A stretch of 47,633 bases of DNA from JBAYJY01 sp041664945 (lineage in GTDB: Bacteria > UBP15 > UBA6099), in contig JBAYJY010000013.1 of NCBI GenBank assembly GCA_041664945.1, positions 1-47,633 on the forward strand. The letters are read 5' to 3'. The position numbers were made by a program, and so were the translations under genes. The notes beneath the pieces are model-generated. The model made no database searches. It was not told the DNA's origin and was given only the letters and a program-made list of their open reading frames with translations. Shown here piece by piece: positions 17,081 through 26,057 of this stretch. The stretch's first letter is position 1. Each line of letters begins with the position of its first letter.

Positions 17081-18454
17081 TTAACCTTTTATTTTTTGTT
17101 TCAGGTTCTCGATGGTTTTCTTTAAACCCGGGTCGGTTTCGATTTCCTTGGCGATTTTGTCGCAACTGTAAATGACGGTTGTGTGGTCCCGGCCGCCGAA
17201 TTCGTCGCCGATCGCGTTCAGCGTCATGTTGGTCATGCTTTTGGCGAGAAACATGGCGATGCTGCGGGCATACACGAACTCTTTTTTCCTTCTCTGACCC
17301 GTTATCTCACCCGGATCTATCCCGAAATTCCTTGAAACCACCTTGATTATTTCGTTGATGGTTATCGTTTCAGGATCCTTCTCCGGCGCGATGTCGCTGA
17401 TTATTTCTTCGGCCAGTTCCATCGTGATTTCCTGATCCTTGTATTTGAACTTCGAATATGCGGCCATGCGTGTCAGAGCGCCTTCGAGGTTTCTAATGTT
17501 AGTGGTAATAGTAGTGGCTATATATACAAGGATTTCGTCTTTGACAAAATGTTTATCGATTTCGCATCTCTTTCTTAATATTGAGAGTCTTGTTTCGAAG
17601 TCCGGCTCCTGTATGTCGCAGACAAGGCCCCAGTTCAGACGGCTGGTCAGGCGGTCCTCCATCGTGGGAATGTCTTTAGGGAGCCTGTCCGACGCGATTA
17701 TTATCTGTTTCTTCTTTTCATAGAAGTCGTTAAAAATGTGAAAGAACTCATATTGAGTTCGGTCCCGGTTTTCCAGGAACTGGATGTCGTCGAGCAGGAG
17801 CGCGTCGAGTCGAAGAAAATGGCTCTTGAATTCGTGCAGGCGTTTTTCGCGTATGCATGCCATGAATTCGTTCGTGAACGCTTCAGAAGTTGTGTATTCG
17901 ACGAGCAGATTAGGCTTTGTCGAAGCGATGTAGTGGCCTATCGCCTGCATGAGATGCGTTTTGCCGAGACCGGCCGCGCCGTAGATGTAAAGAGGATTGT
18001 AAGCTCTGCCGGGCGCCTCTGCGACGGCAAGGCATGCATTGTAACACAGCATGTTGTTGCCGCCGACTACAAAGGTGTCGAATGTATAGCGCGGATTCAG
18101 AAACGGCGCGGTTTTTTTCGCATAAGCCGTCGCTTCCGGCTTGTGTTCAGGAACTGGCGCCTGCCGCGCCGGCTGCGGCAGCGAGGGCGCCGGCTGCGTT
18201 TGGTCGTGCATCGCCACTATCTTGATTTGCCTGTTTGCGATCGCCGAGACGGTTTCTTCGATGACGCTCTGACTGTCATATAGATATTCCATCGGCAGCA
18301 TGCCCGGTATCGTTATATAAAAAGTGTCTTCGTTCAAAGAAACAGGAATGATCCTTTTTACGAGCATCTCGATAATTGGCGTGTTGAGCTTGCTCTCAAG
18401 CTCTTCCATCGCTTTTTTCCATATCTCATCTATAGACATTTCAATCACCAACAT
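17081..18454 (-). CDS. dnaA: Chromosomal replication initiator DnaA
   Basis: AAA+ initiator that binds DnaA boxes and opens oriC, 457 residues. Domain I (about 6-85) and a proline-rich linker (about 86-115) precede the ATPase domain, with Walker A GAAGLGKT at 159-166 and Walker B LLLDDIQF near 219-226. The C-terminal DNA-binding domain carries the family signature GGRDHTTVIYSCDKI. Two starts are possible: ATG at 18454 with AGGA four bases upstream, or ATG at 18439 (MSIDEIW), which fits the usual domain I start but has a weaker GGTG site. It heads the dnaA-dnaN-DUF721 series. A DnaA-box-like TGTGGTTAA near 18544-18552 could allow autoregulation. Confidence 0.97.
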   Translation of the reverse strand: MLVIEMSIDEIWKKAMEELESKLNTPIIEMLVKRIIPVSLNEDTFYITIPGMLPMEYLYDSQSVIEETVSAIANRQIKIVAMHDQTQPAPSLPQPARQAPVPEHKPEATAYAKKTAPFLNPRYTFDTFVVGGNNMLCYNACLAVAEAPGRAYNPLYIYGAAGLGKTHLMQAIGHYIASTKPNLLVEYTTSEAFTNEFMACIREKRLHEFKSHFLRLDALLLDDIQFLENRDRTQYEFFHIFNDFYEKKKQIIIASDRLPKDIPTMEDRLTSRLNWGLVCDIQEPDFETRLSILRKRCEIDKHFVKDEILVYIATTITTNIRNLEGALTRMAAYSKFKYKDQEITMELAEEIISDIAPEKDPETITINEIIKVVSRNFGIDPGEITGQRRKKEFVYARSIAMFLAKSMTNMTLNAIGDEFGGRDHTTVIYSCDKIAKEIETDPGLKKTIENLKQKIKG

Positions 18455-18543
18455 TCAGTCCTGTTGTTCTTCTTCGCCCGCTGGATCATTGGGTCAGGGA
18501 AACAAGAAACGCGGCTTTATAAATTACATAGCCATCTGATTCG

Positions 18544-18552
18544 TTAACCACA
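18544..18552. promoter_or_regulatory. DnaA-box-like site about 90 bases upstream of dnaA
   Basis: TTAACCACA, one mismatch from TTATCCACA. On the dnaA strand it reads TGTGGTTAA and overlaps a weak promoter-like TTGTGG element, so it could mediate DnaA autorepression. Confidence 0.4.
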
Positions 18553-18950
18553 ATCACAGGTGATCGGTATGATAACAAATCGGGCAAATTTCCGCAATGC
18601 CCCTATGAAAAGAAAGAGGCGCATTTTCCATACAGATGTGGATCCGGCCGCCGGATCCAACCAATATTCAGCCAACACGTTCCTCTTCGCTCAAAATCAG
18701 TTCGATCTATCCGCATAGCTCGAGACCACAACTATTAAATTTCCATAATTACATCTCCAAAGCACAGGAACTTGGCGGTTATTCTCTTAACCCTTATGCT
18801 TGAATCCATTCAAAATATGGTAAATCATAAAGCTTCGAAGATTTCCGGATAGAGTTAAGTCGCTGTAGGTCTGACTCCGCCGCGCGATACCCCGCGCGCT
18901 TTAAATGCCGTTATGTTTTCACGGGCACGTTTCTGTTTTTACGATTACGC

Positions 18951-19037
18951 TTAAGTCCTTCTCAAAAATACAATCGCTTGTTTCAAGCGTCTCGGCGTAT
19001 ATCAAAGATTCACCGCGTATCATTGAGAACGACTTAA
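18951..19037. repeat. Large inverted repeat with an internal hairpin
   Basis: A 15-base left arm starting TTAAGTC (18951-18965) and a right arm ending GACTTAA (19023-19037) match at 14 of 15 positions in inverted orientation, 57 bases apart. Inside is CGCTTG-ttt-CAAGCG (18975-18989). It could be a small non-autonomous element, a structured RNA or an origin-associated cruciform. Confidence 0.5.
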
Positions 19038-19499
19038 AAACGATGTTTTTCTGTTTATTAAAGTGATTATGAAGGTTGGCGAAAACACCGCGCCGCTTAA
19101 TTGCGCTACATCGTGTTTTTGATTTTGAAATAAGAAATACAATGTTTTGACAAGTGATAAAGCGTTAAGGGGGCATCATCTCAAGACTGACTATAAAAAG
19201 CGATCCCTTATATACAAAGCGGGCTTACATGGCCGCTATTGCGCTTTGACTATCCGGGAAGCAGCACAATTGAAACAATAAACTAATATAAGATACAATA
19301 ATCAACATAAATTGAACAAAGAAGTAAGTGGAAAAACAAACAAGCGGCGACAGGAGGAGCAACCTTACGAGGTAAAAGCGTCGCGCACGAATATGTTTTC
19401 TAAAGCCGAAAAGCGCGAAAACACACATGGATGGACGCATTTGTGAAACAGAAATACCATAGAATTTTCTAAAAGACAGATAGATACGAGGAAAAACAA

Positions 19500-19730
19500 T
19501 GTGTGTATTGTGGATAAGTTATGTGGAAATCTGCTTTTAAACAAAAAAAGTCCTTTCTAAAGGGAAAATGTGGATTAAATGAACCGAAATGAGGCGACTA
19601 TTCAACAAGTTATTAACAATTTCACAAAATGTGGTGTGAAAAACGAAATCACAGTAATGCAAACTCATATTCAAGTTTTATTCCAGAAACATAAACAGAC
19701 ATGTAAAATAAATTGTGGGTTACAACCACA
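19500..19730. other. Candidate replication origin (oriC) with DnaA-box cluster
   Basis: A perfect DnaA box TGTGGATAA is at 19509-19517, with near matches TGTGGAAAT (19522-19530), TGTGGATTA (19569-19577) and TTATTAACA (19610-19618) in the next 100 bases, all in A+T-rich DNA with no gene. A further inverted pair, ATTGTGG and CCACAAT, lies near 19713-19731. The position about 1 kb upstream of dnaA, in the longest gene-free stretch of the window, fits oriC. Confidence 0.6.
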
Positions 19731-19964
19731 ATTAAAACGGGCAAAAGCGCAGATATTGTCTGGCTTCAAGAAAAAAGTACATTTCAAGAAGATCGCCTTC
19801 TTAAAGAGAGGCGCGACAAACTTTAGAGAAAACACGAATTATCAAAAATGGACAGGGATTATCGAATAAACGACATGCTATCGCAAATAAGATTATACAA
19901 ACACGAATGGACGGTTAAAAAAATATATGATAATATTTTCAGGAATGAAACAGGGGGCTGAGCA

Positions 19965-22256
19965 ATGAAGATAGAGAAAGACAGATACACTATCATCATA
20001 AACGGAAAACGCGAGTTTATCTGGTGCGGCGCGATACATTATTACCGGTTGCCGGTTGTGGAGCGATGGCCGAAGACGCTGAAGATGTTGAAGGAAGCCG
20101 GCCTGAATGCGGTGGACATTTATTTCCCCTGGAACTATCACACAGAGGAGGAAGGCAAATACCGGTTTGACGGGAACAGGGATGTGGAGAGGCTGCTGGA
20201 CGAGGTTGAGAAAGCCGGCCTTTATCTTGTCGCCCGGCCGGGGCCGTATATATGCTCGGAGATAGACGGCGGCGGCCTGCCCGCGTGGCTGCTCGCTAAG
20301 CCGGAGCCGATTCTGCGATGTCGCCGGGAAGGAAAGGTGGTTTACGACGATAAGTACATGATATATGTGCGCCAGTGGTGGGAGCAGATTGTGCCCCGGA
20401 TCGCCGCGCGGAAGAACTTGATTCTTTTTCAAATCGAAAACGAATTCAATTTGTTGCCGCACCTGAACGGCCCCATGAAGAACATCATCACCGCAATTCG
20501 AAAATACGACGCCAACATGCTATTCAAGCTTTCTAATTCCGACATATTTAAAATGTACACATATAAGATAATGCCGAAATTTTCGAAGCAGACGGCTGAC
20601 AACTCTGTCTCGAATCCCTATATGAAAAAATTGTATGAGTGGTCCCGCAAGCTCGGCGTTGAAGTTCCCATTTTTCACAACGACATCCTGAGCACGGCCG
20701 ACCGCCAGACGGATGTCGACCTGATGTCGATTGACGACTATCCGATCACTGACCTGACCTCGGAATGGCGCACGAGAAAAAACGTATTTAACGCGGCCGA
20801 CATCATTGAGGAAGGGCACGCCGCTTTCCGCCGCGAGGAGCCGATCTTCGCCGCTGAATTCCAGTCGAGCTGGTACGATTCGTGGGGCGGCCCCGGCTAT
20901 GAAAAGGTCCGCGAACTCCTCGGGACCGAGCAGCTCGACATCGCCACTAAAACGCTTCTCGCCCAGCGGGGAACGCTCGTCAGCTATTTCATGTTCGCCG
21001 GCGGCACGACACGCGGTTATCTGTCCAGTCCGGACGTTTATACTTCCTATGACATGGCGGCGCCTATCACCGAAAGCGGCGAAATTTCGGAGCGCTATCG
21101 CGTCGTTCAATGGCTTATCAAAGAGGTGGCAAAACTGGGCGATGATTTCCTGACGACCGACCCGGATCCGAACGTTGTCTGCCGCCCCTCGCGGATTTTC
21201 TGCAAGGCGCGCAAATCGAAAAATCTTCGCTATATCTTCCTGCGCAATGTCGGCGGCGCGCCCGCCGCCGCGCGCCTGAATTGTTACGATAAAGCCGTCC
21301 GTATCGGCCGCGCCGAAATGAGAATTATCGTTCTCGATCCCAACGGCAATCTCGTCGGCGAGGTCGGGCCATATGCGCCGGCGGCCGTTACCGCCAAGAA
21401 GAAAGCGCCGCCCTCCATTCCGCCTCTCGACGACTGGACTCTGTCGTGGGCCGGCCCGCAGCTCGATCCCGCTTTCGACGCCTCCGCATGGCCGCTCATG
21501 GACCCGTCGGAAAAGTGGGACCTCGACAGCCTCGGCCTGCACTACGGTTTCTGCTGGTGCCGGGGCACGTTCAAGGGACGTCTCAGCCGGTTGCTGATCG
21601 ACGCCCGGCACTGTTTCTCCGTCTATATCAACGGCCGCCTCGTCGCTTCGCGCGACAACTTCAGAAACTTCTCCGGCGTCGGAGACGATGTCGCCGAATT
21701 GTTCGATATTCCGATCCCGTTCGAGGTTCAGCACGCAGGAACGAACGCGATCGTCGTCCTCGTTGAAAGCCTCGGGCACAACAAGGACTTCGAGAACGAC
21801 GCGCGGAACCCGCGCGGCATTGTGTCTCTGAAAAGCTCCGGCGCGAAAATCGTATGGAGATACCGCGGCGGCCTGATCGACGGCGAACGCGGCCTCTGCC
21901 CCGAGCTGGACCGGAAATGTTTCGACGCCTACGCTCCGAAAACGAAGGTCAGCCTGCCGCACTTCTGGGCGCCCGAGGAAGAAGGCCTCGGACTGTATGA
22001 AACGACTTTCAAACTCGACATCAAGGACGTGGACCCGGCGCCTGTGGGCGTCGTTATCCCGGAAGCTTACAGCAAGGCCAACATCTATGTGAACGGCGTC
22101 CTCATGGGCCGCTACTGGCACGAAAAAGGGCCGCAACGCAAGTTCTATGTTCCGTGGGGAATATTGAATCCGCGCGGCGAAAATCACATCTGTGTCGCTG
22201 TTTGGAAACGATGGGAGGCCGGCGGCTTGGGCAAAGTTTCGCTCGAGCCGTATTGA
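19965..22256 (+). CDS. Glycoside hydrolase family 35 beta-galactosidase
   Basis: Retaining exo-beta-galactosidase of family GH35, 763 residues. The TIM-barrel N-terminus shows the family start (INGKREFIWCGAIHYYRLP), the RPGPYICSEIDGGGLPAWLL segment (about residues 90-109), the acid/base Glu160 in QIENEF and the likely nucleophile Glu298 in FAAEFQSSW. The C-terminal half contains beta-sandwich, galactose-binding-like domains (about 490-760). No signal peptide is visible, so it is probably cytoplasmic and acts on imported galactosides. Ribosome site AGGGGG precedes the ATG. It is the first gene after the origin region on the plus strand; no sugar transporter or regulator is adjacent. Activity on galactose is inferred from the family. 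Confidence 0.9.
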   Translation: MKIEKDRYTIIINGKREFIWCGAIHYYRLPVVERWPKTLKMLKEAGLNAVDIYFPWNYHTEEEGKYRFDGNRDVERLLDEVEKAGLYLVARPGPYICSEIDGGGLPAWLLAKPEPILRCRREGKVVYDDKYMIYVRQWWEQIVPRIAARKNLILFQIENEFNLLPHLNGPMKNIITAIRKYDANMLFKLSNSDIFKMYTYKIMPKFSKQTADNSVSNPYMKKLYEWSRKLGVEVPIFHNDILSTADRQTDVDLMSIDDYPITDLTSEWRTRKNVFNAADIIEEGHAAFRREEPIFAAEFQSSWYDSWGGPGYEKVRELLGTEQLDIATKTLLAQRGTLVSYFMFAGGTTRGYLSSPDVYTSYDMAAPITESGEISERYRVVQWLIKEVAKLGDDFLTTDPDPNVVCRPSRIFCKARKSKNLRYIFLRNVGGAPAAARLNCYDKAVRIGRAEMRIIVLDPNGNLVGEVGPYAPAAVTAKKKAPPSIPPLDDWTLSWAGPQLDPAFDASAWPLMDPSEKWDLDSLGLHYGFCWCRGTFKGRLSRLLIDARHCFSVYINGRLVASRDNFRNFSGVGDDVAELFDIPIPFEVQHAGTNAIVVLVESLGHNKDFENDARNPRGIVSLKSSGAKIVWRYRGGLIDGERGLCPELDRKCFDAYAPKTKVSLPHFWAPEEEGLGLYETTFKLDIKDVDPAPVGVVIPEAYSKANIYVNGVLMGRYWHEKGPQRKFYVPWGILNPRGENHICVAVWKRWEAGGLGKVSLEPY

Positions 22257-22364
22257 GCGGCGGCTGAATTTAAAACAGAGGCAAAATATTCCGCGAATTT
22301 TTAAATGGGCGCGGCATGCAGCGCCCGCAGGGCTGGTGAAAAACGCAGGTTGGGGGGAGAAAAA

Positions 22365-23117
22365 ATGCCATACGAACATTTGATCGTGGAACTCGAAAAT
22401 AACATAGCGATTGTGACTATAAACCGGCACGAGCGGCGCAACACGCTCGGCGCCAAAACCATTAGCGAACTGGACCGCGCGTTCGACGAGCTTGCAGCGA
22501 ACGACGCGGTGACGTCGGTTGTCATCGCCGGCGCGGGCGGCAAATCGTTCTGCGCGGGCGCCGACCTCGAGGAAGGATTCGATCTCGAAGGCGATGTGCG
22601 CGGATTCGTGCGCGCCGGGCAGGCCGTCTTTCAGAAGATCGAGCGGTTTCCAAAACCTGTGGTGGCCGCGGTGACGGGCTACGCGTTCGGCGGCGGCTTC
22701 GAGTTGATGCTGAGCTGCGACATGTCGGTGGTCGCCGACAACGCGAATCTGGGCCAGCCGGAAGTCGGCCGCGGCGTGATTCCCGGCTGGGGCGGTACGC
22801 AGAAAATACCGCGCATAGCGGGCAAAAACAGGGCGATGGAAGTGTTGCTGCTCGGCAATAGAATGCGGCCCGAGCAGGCAAAGGAATTCGGGCTTATCAA
22901 CCGCGTCGTCCCGAAAGATGATGTCCTCAAAGAGGCAAAAGACCTTGCGGCAAGACTCGGGCGTCAGCCCGCGCACGCTGTCAGGCTGATAAAGGATGCC
23001 GTTCTGCGCGGCGGCCAAGGCTCTCTCGAACAGGGGCTCGAAATCGAGGCCGACAATTTCGCCGAGGCTTTCAAGCTCTCCGGAATCGCAGAAAAACTGA
23101 AGCCCCAAACCGAGTGA
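22365..23117 (+). CDS. Enoyl-CoA hydratase/isomerase (second crotonase)
   Basis: Crotonase-family protein of 250 residues from the ATG at 22365, which is preceded by GGGGAG; an in-frame ATG 60 bases upstream lacks this. FCAGADL near 62 and GGGFELMLSCD near 109 mark the CoA and oxyanion site. Catalytic glutamates Glu113 and Glu133 (QPEVGRG) are both present. It shares the MxYExLIVE start and overall pattern with the crotonase at 1955-2725, so the two are paralogues. It follows the beta-galactosidase by 109 bases with a hairpin (GGGCGC/GCGCCC near 22307-22326) between, so co-transcription is uncertain. No acyl-CoA dehydrogenase or thiolase is nearby. Confidence 0.9.
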   Translation: MPYEHLIVELENNIAIVTINRHERRNTLGAKTISELDRAFDELAANDAVTSVVIAGAGGKSFCAGADLEEGFDLEGDVRGFVRAGQAVFQKIERFPKPVVAAVTGYAFGGGFELMLSCDMSVVADNANLGQPEVGRGVIPGWGGTQKIPRIAGKNRAMEVLLLGNRMRPEQAKEFGLINRVVPKDDVLKEAKDLAARLGRQPAHAVRLIKDAVLRGGQGSLEQGLEIEADNFAEAFKLSGIAEKLKPQTE

Positions 23118-23155
23118 ATCGCATTTTTCGCCAGACGTTGGATAAATACATATAA

Positions 23156-23211
23156 CGTCATTGCGAGCAAGCCGCAAAGCGGCTGACGAAGTAATCCAGA
23201 ACTCAATTTCC
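23156..23211 (+). repeat. Dispersed CGTCATTGCGAG repeat, copy 1
   Basis: Begins CGTCATTGCGAG, contains an inner hairpin GCCGC-aaa-GCGGC, and ends with a GAACTCAATTTC-like string. It matches copies at 38110-38163 and 40730-40784 (both inverted relative to this one) at both ends, with a variable middle. It lies between the convergent crotonase and serS genes; the rest of that 298-base spacer shows no gene. Confidence 0.6.
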
Positions 23212-23415
23212 ATATCCATGTACGGGATTGATGCGCCCAAAAAACGGTGGCGCGCAATGAGGCCGCTATCGTTTTATATAGCGAAAACTGAACACTTTCG
23301 AAAAAGCAGATTAATTCCAAATCCGCCATTAGGAATTGGCCGCTATGAACATTGCACCGGAGTCGGCGTCATATTGGCGAATCAGGGTTAATTCGTTATT
23401 GACTTGCGGCGCAGG

Positions 23416-24699
23416 CTATTTCTTATTTTTTGGGACAATCCGTTCCTGACCGCCCATGTATTCGCGGAGCGCTTCGGGAATGACCACGCTGCCGTCGGGT
23501 TGCTGGTAGGTTTCAAGGATGGAAACCATCAGCCGCGAAGTGGCGAGTCCCGAACCGTTGAGTGTGTGAAGAAGCTGCGTTTTCTTCGTGCCTGTCGGCC
23601 GGTATCTTATCTGTCCGCGGCGCGCCTGAAAATCGACGCAGTTGCTGCACGACGAAACTTCGTAATAGGAGCCTTGCGCGGGCAGCCAGCATTCGATGTC
23701 GTATGTCTTCGCCGACTGCTGTGCGATGTCTGTCGTCACGAGCAGCGCGGTCCGGAAATGCAGACCCAGCCGCGTGACCAGATCCTCGGCGGTCGCAACT
23801 AAGTGTTCGAGCTCGTCAAAGGAGGTTTCCGGCTTGACGTATTTGAACATCTCAACCTTGTTGAACTGGTGAACGCGTATCAGGCCTCGCTCCTCACGGC
23901 CGTGCGCGCCTGCCTCTCGACGGAAACAAGCCGAGTAGGCGCAGTAGTATATCGGTAAATCCTCTTCCTCGATAATCTCGTCTCTGTAAATGCTCCCTAA
24001 CGGCACTTCAGCGGTCGGGATAAGGTAAAGTTCATCTTCCTTGCATTTGTACAACTGGTTCTCGAATTTGGGCAGATTCCCGGATGTGAATGCTGTTGTT
24101 GGATTTACCAGATAGGGCGGGATGACGAGCGTGAAGCCCTTTTCCCGGCTCAGCGTATTCATCAGGAAATTGATCAGCGCCCATTCGAGCCTGGCGCCTT
24201 CATTTATATATAAAGGAAACATTGACTGGCTGATTTTCGCGCCGCGCTCGAAATCGAACATGCCGAGTGAAACGCCCAACTCAACATGATTCTTTAATTC
24301 GAAGTCAAAAACCGGTTTCTCTTTGTGCGTTCTTACTATAACCTTATCATTTTCGTCTTCGCTGACGGGGACGCTTTCGTGCGGCGGGTTGGGGAGTTGA
24401 TATACCAGCTCGTATAAATCCTTCTCGATGGCGCGTATTTGATCGTCGTAGGCCTGTATCTCATCTGATACGCTCTTCATCTCCGCGATCTTTATTGATC
24501 TCTCGTTTGCATCTTTTAGAATTCCGATTTCCTTGGAAACAACATTCCTTTTGTTCTTTAGCGCGTCTGCTTCGGCGGCTTTCACGCGCAGTTGTTCGTC
24601 GAGCGCGACTATGGCGTCAAGACTGATCGAGGGGTCTTTTTTCCTAAGTCTCGCTTCGAAGTCTTTTGGGTTTTCGCGTAGCTTCTTGATATCTATCAT
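23416..24699 (-). CDS. serS: Seryl-tRNA synthetase
   Basis: Class II aminoacyl-tRNA synthetase that charges tRNA-Ser (and tRNA-Sec if present), 427 residues, the normal bacterial length. An N-terminal coiled-coil arm (about 1-110) contacts the long variable arm of the tRNA. The catalytic core shows TAEVPL (substrate pocket), motif 2 in CFRREAGAHGREERGLIRVHQF (about residues 261-282), and motif 3 in NGSGLATSRLMVSILE. A GGAGAC site precedes the ATG and a TATAAT -10 box lies about 30 bases upstream, so it is transcribed independently of parB. No T-box leader is visible. Confidence 0.97.
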   Translation of the reverse strand: MIDIKKLRENPKDFEARLRKKDPSISLDAIVALDEQLRVKAAEADALKNKRNVVSKEIGILKDANERSIKIAEMKSVSDEIQAYDDQIRAIEKDLYELVYQLPNPPHESVPVSEDENDKVIVRTHKEKPVFDFELKNHVELGVSLGMFDFERGAKISQSMFPLYINEGARLEWALINFLMNTLSREKGFTLVIPPYLVNPTTAFTSGNLPKFENQLYKCKEDELYLIPTAEVPLGSIYRDEIIEEEDLPIYYCAYSACFRREAGAHGREERGLIRVHQFNKVEMFKYVKPETSFDELEHLVATAEDLVTRLGLHFRTALLVTTDIAQQSAKTYDIECWLPAQGSYYEVSSCSNCVDFQARRGQIRYRPTGTKKTQLLHTLNGSGLATSRLMVSILETYQQPDGSVVIPEALREYMGGQERIVPKNKK

Positions 24700-24727
24700 T
24701 GTTGTCTCCTAATCGCGGTATCTCTGT

Positions 24728-24733
24728 ATTATA
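24728..24733 (-). promoter_or_regulatory. -10 box of the serS promoter
   Basis: Perfect TATAAT on the minus strand, with a poor -35 candidate (TACAAA) 17 bases upstream, about 30 bases before the serS ATG. Confidence 0.5.
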
Positions 24734-25206
24734 GCAGTACAGATTACTGATTTGTAGCGCTAAATCTGAATTCTAAGATATGTTTCGCACATATTAAGCC
24801 GTTTATTGCCCATATCTCAGATATTGAGCTTTTGCATCCAATATTTCACGCCTCAATATTCCAGTATGTTTTTACATCAAGCGGCTTCTTTTATCAATAT
24901 AGTTTTACAAAACCATTAACAAGATGTCAAAACACACCGCATGCCGCTCAGTACTTAATCTTTTTGCTAAGTTTTACTTAATTACGCTCCCCTCTTCGTT
25001 CTCGTTGTATGGTTGACGGCGTCTTCTGCTGGAAGTAATATAGATAAATATTGTCGTGTTATTTACATTTCGCATAAATACGCAGTATTATATCAGTGCT
25101 TAACGCAATCATATTACATTATCTTATATTGTAGTAAAACGATAAAAACAGTGCGTTTTCGTAAAGTTACAGCCAGGCATAGCTGTACGGGCGTATAGTT
25201 ATGTCT

Positions 25207-25231
25207 GAAATAATGCTGTTACTACGCATTA
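25207..25231. terminator. Inverted repeat downstream of parB, possible terminator
   Basis: Eight-base arms AATAATGC and GCATTATT with a nine-base loop, about 40 bases past the parB stop codon. The stem is weak and A+T-rich, so termination is only a guess. Confidence 0.3.
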
Positions 25232-25272
25232 TTATGAGAAGCAAGATGCTGCCTTATTGTATGTTACTATAT

Positions 25273-26046
25273 TTATAAGGATTCGTAGATTCTCGACAGG
25301 TCTTCGTCGGAATAGAATTCGATCTCGATTCTACCTCCGGAAGCGCTTCTTATTACGTGTACCTTGGTGCCCAATTTTTCCTGAAGGGCCTCGACAAGCC
25401 TCAGCTCGCTATTGGTGTAGATCGAAAGGGAACCATTCTTGCCGTTGCTCTTGCTGTTTTTTTCGAGGATGCGCGATAGCTCTTCTGCCTCCCGGACGCT
25501 CAACTGACTGCCGATGATTCTCTTGAGCGCAAAGTCACGTTCCCGGTCGTCCTTGATGCAGAGGATAGCGCGGGCATGCCCTTCTGTTATGTACTTTCGA
25601 TGTAGCGCTTCCTGTATTTGGGGCGGCAGGTCGAGGAGTCTTATTGTGTTCGCCACTGCCGACCTCGACATGCCCATTATCTGTGATATTTGGTTCTGGG
25701 TGTACCTGAACTCCTCCATCAGTCTTTTGAAGCCATTAGCCTTGTCTATCGATGATATGTCTTCGCGATGAAGGTTCTCGATCATCGCTATCTCGAGCAT
25801 CTCCAGATCGGTTGAATTCCGAATTATAGCCGGAACGGTAGTGAGGCCTAATTTCTTTGCTGCCCGAAATCTGCGCTCTCCAGCGATGAGTTCATAGAGC
25901 CCTGTTTCTTTCTCTCTGACGATTAGCGGTTCGATGATACCATACTTTGCTATCGATGCGCACAAGGCATCAATCGCCTCCGGATCGAACTCGGTTCGAG
26001 GCTGATAAGGGTTCGGCTGGATTGAACCGATTGGGGCTAAAATCAT
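25273..26046 (-). CDS. parB: Chromosome partitioning protein ParB (Spo0J type)
   Basis: CTP-dependent DNA clamp that loads at parS and spreads along the origin region, 257 residues. The CTP-binding motifs GERRFRA (56-62) and ENLHRED (90-96) are present, followed by a helix-turn-helix region (about 117-140, QNQISQIMGMSRSAVANTIRLL) and a C-terminal dimerisation segment ending GGRIEIEFYSDEDLSRIYESL, characteristic of Spo0J/ParB. It lies 11 bases after the second ParB-family gene on the same strand. The usual parA (soj) partner is missing from the block. Two perfect parS cores lie at 27211-27224 and 28570-28583. Confidence 0.93.
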   Translation of the reverse strand: MILAPIGSIQPNPYQPRTEFDPEAIDALCASIAKYGIIEPLIVREKETGLYELIAGERRFRAAKKLGLTTVPAIIRNSTDLEMLEIAMIENLHREDISSIDKANGFKRLMEEFRYTQNQISQIMGMSRSAVANTIRLLDLPPQIQEALHRKYITEGHARAILCIKDDRERDFALKRIIGSQLSVREAEELSRILEKNSKSNGKNGSLSIYTNSELRLVEALQEKLGTKVHVIRSASGGRIEIEFYSDEDLSRIYESL

Positions 26047-26057
26047 AATATTGCTTC

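Larger units (their letters stand above)
18455..19964. other. 1.5-kb non-coding region upstream of dnaA
   Basis: No convincing gene is present. It holds a DnaA-box-like site close to dnaA (18544-18552), a perfect hairpin GGATCCGG-ccg-CCGGATCC (18640-18658), a CGCGCG/CGCGCG hairpin near 18881-18898, a large inverted-repeat structure (18951-19037), and a cluster of DnaA boxes in A+T-rich DNA (19500-19730). Frames of 71 codons (19225-19440, minus) and 96 codons (19579-19869, plus) lack ribosome sites and family features. Confidence 0.6.
24700..25272. other. A+T-rich spacer between parB and serS
   Basis: 573 bases without a convincing gene. It contains the serS promoter near its left end and, close to parB, an inverted repeat AATAATGC-tgttactac-GCATTATT (about 25207-25231), which may be the parB terminator or a regulatory site. 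A 61-codon frame (25013-25198, plus) looks like chance. Confidence 0.55.

Noticed and set aside
19225..19440. 71-codon minus-strand frame with hydrophobic stretch
   Set aside because: No ribosome site and low-complexity hydrophobic content in A+T-rich DNA; likely chance.
19579..19869. 96-codon plus-strand frame in the origin region
   Set aside because: No ribosome site, no recognisable family, and it overlaps the DnaA-box cluster.
20520..23240. Minus-strand open frame of 906 codons
   Set aside because: It is the exact antisense of the beta-galactosidase and second crotonase genes. Its translation has no family features; it stays open because of G/C-biased third positions.
24700..24800. T-box or riboswitch leader for serS
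   Set aside because: No T-box sequence, specifier stem or antiterminator is visible; a simple promoter about 30 bases from the start explains the region.
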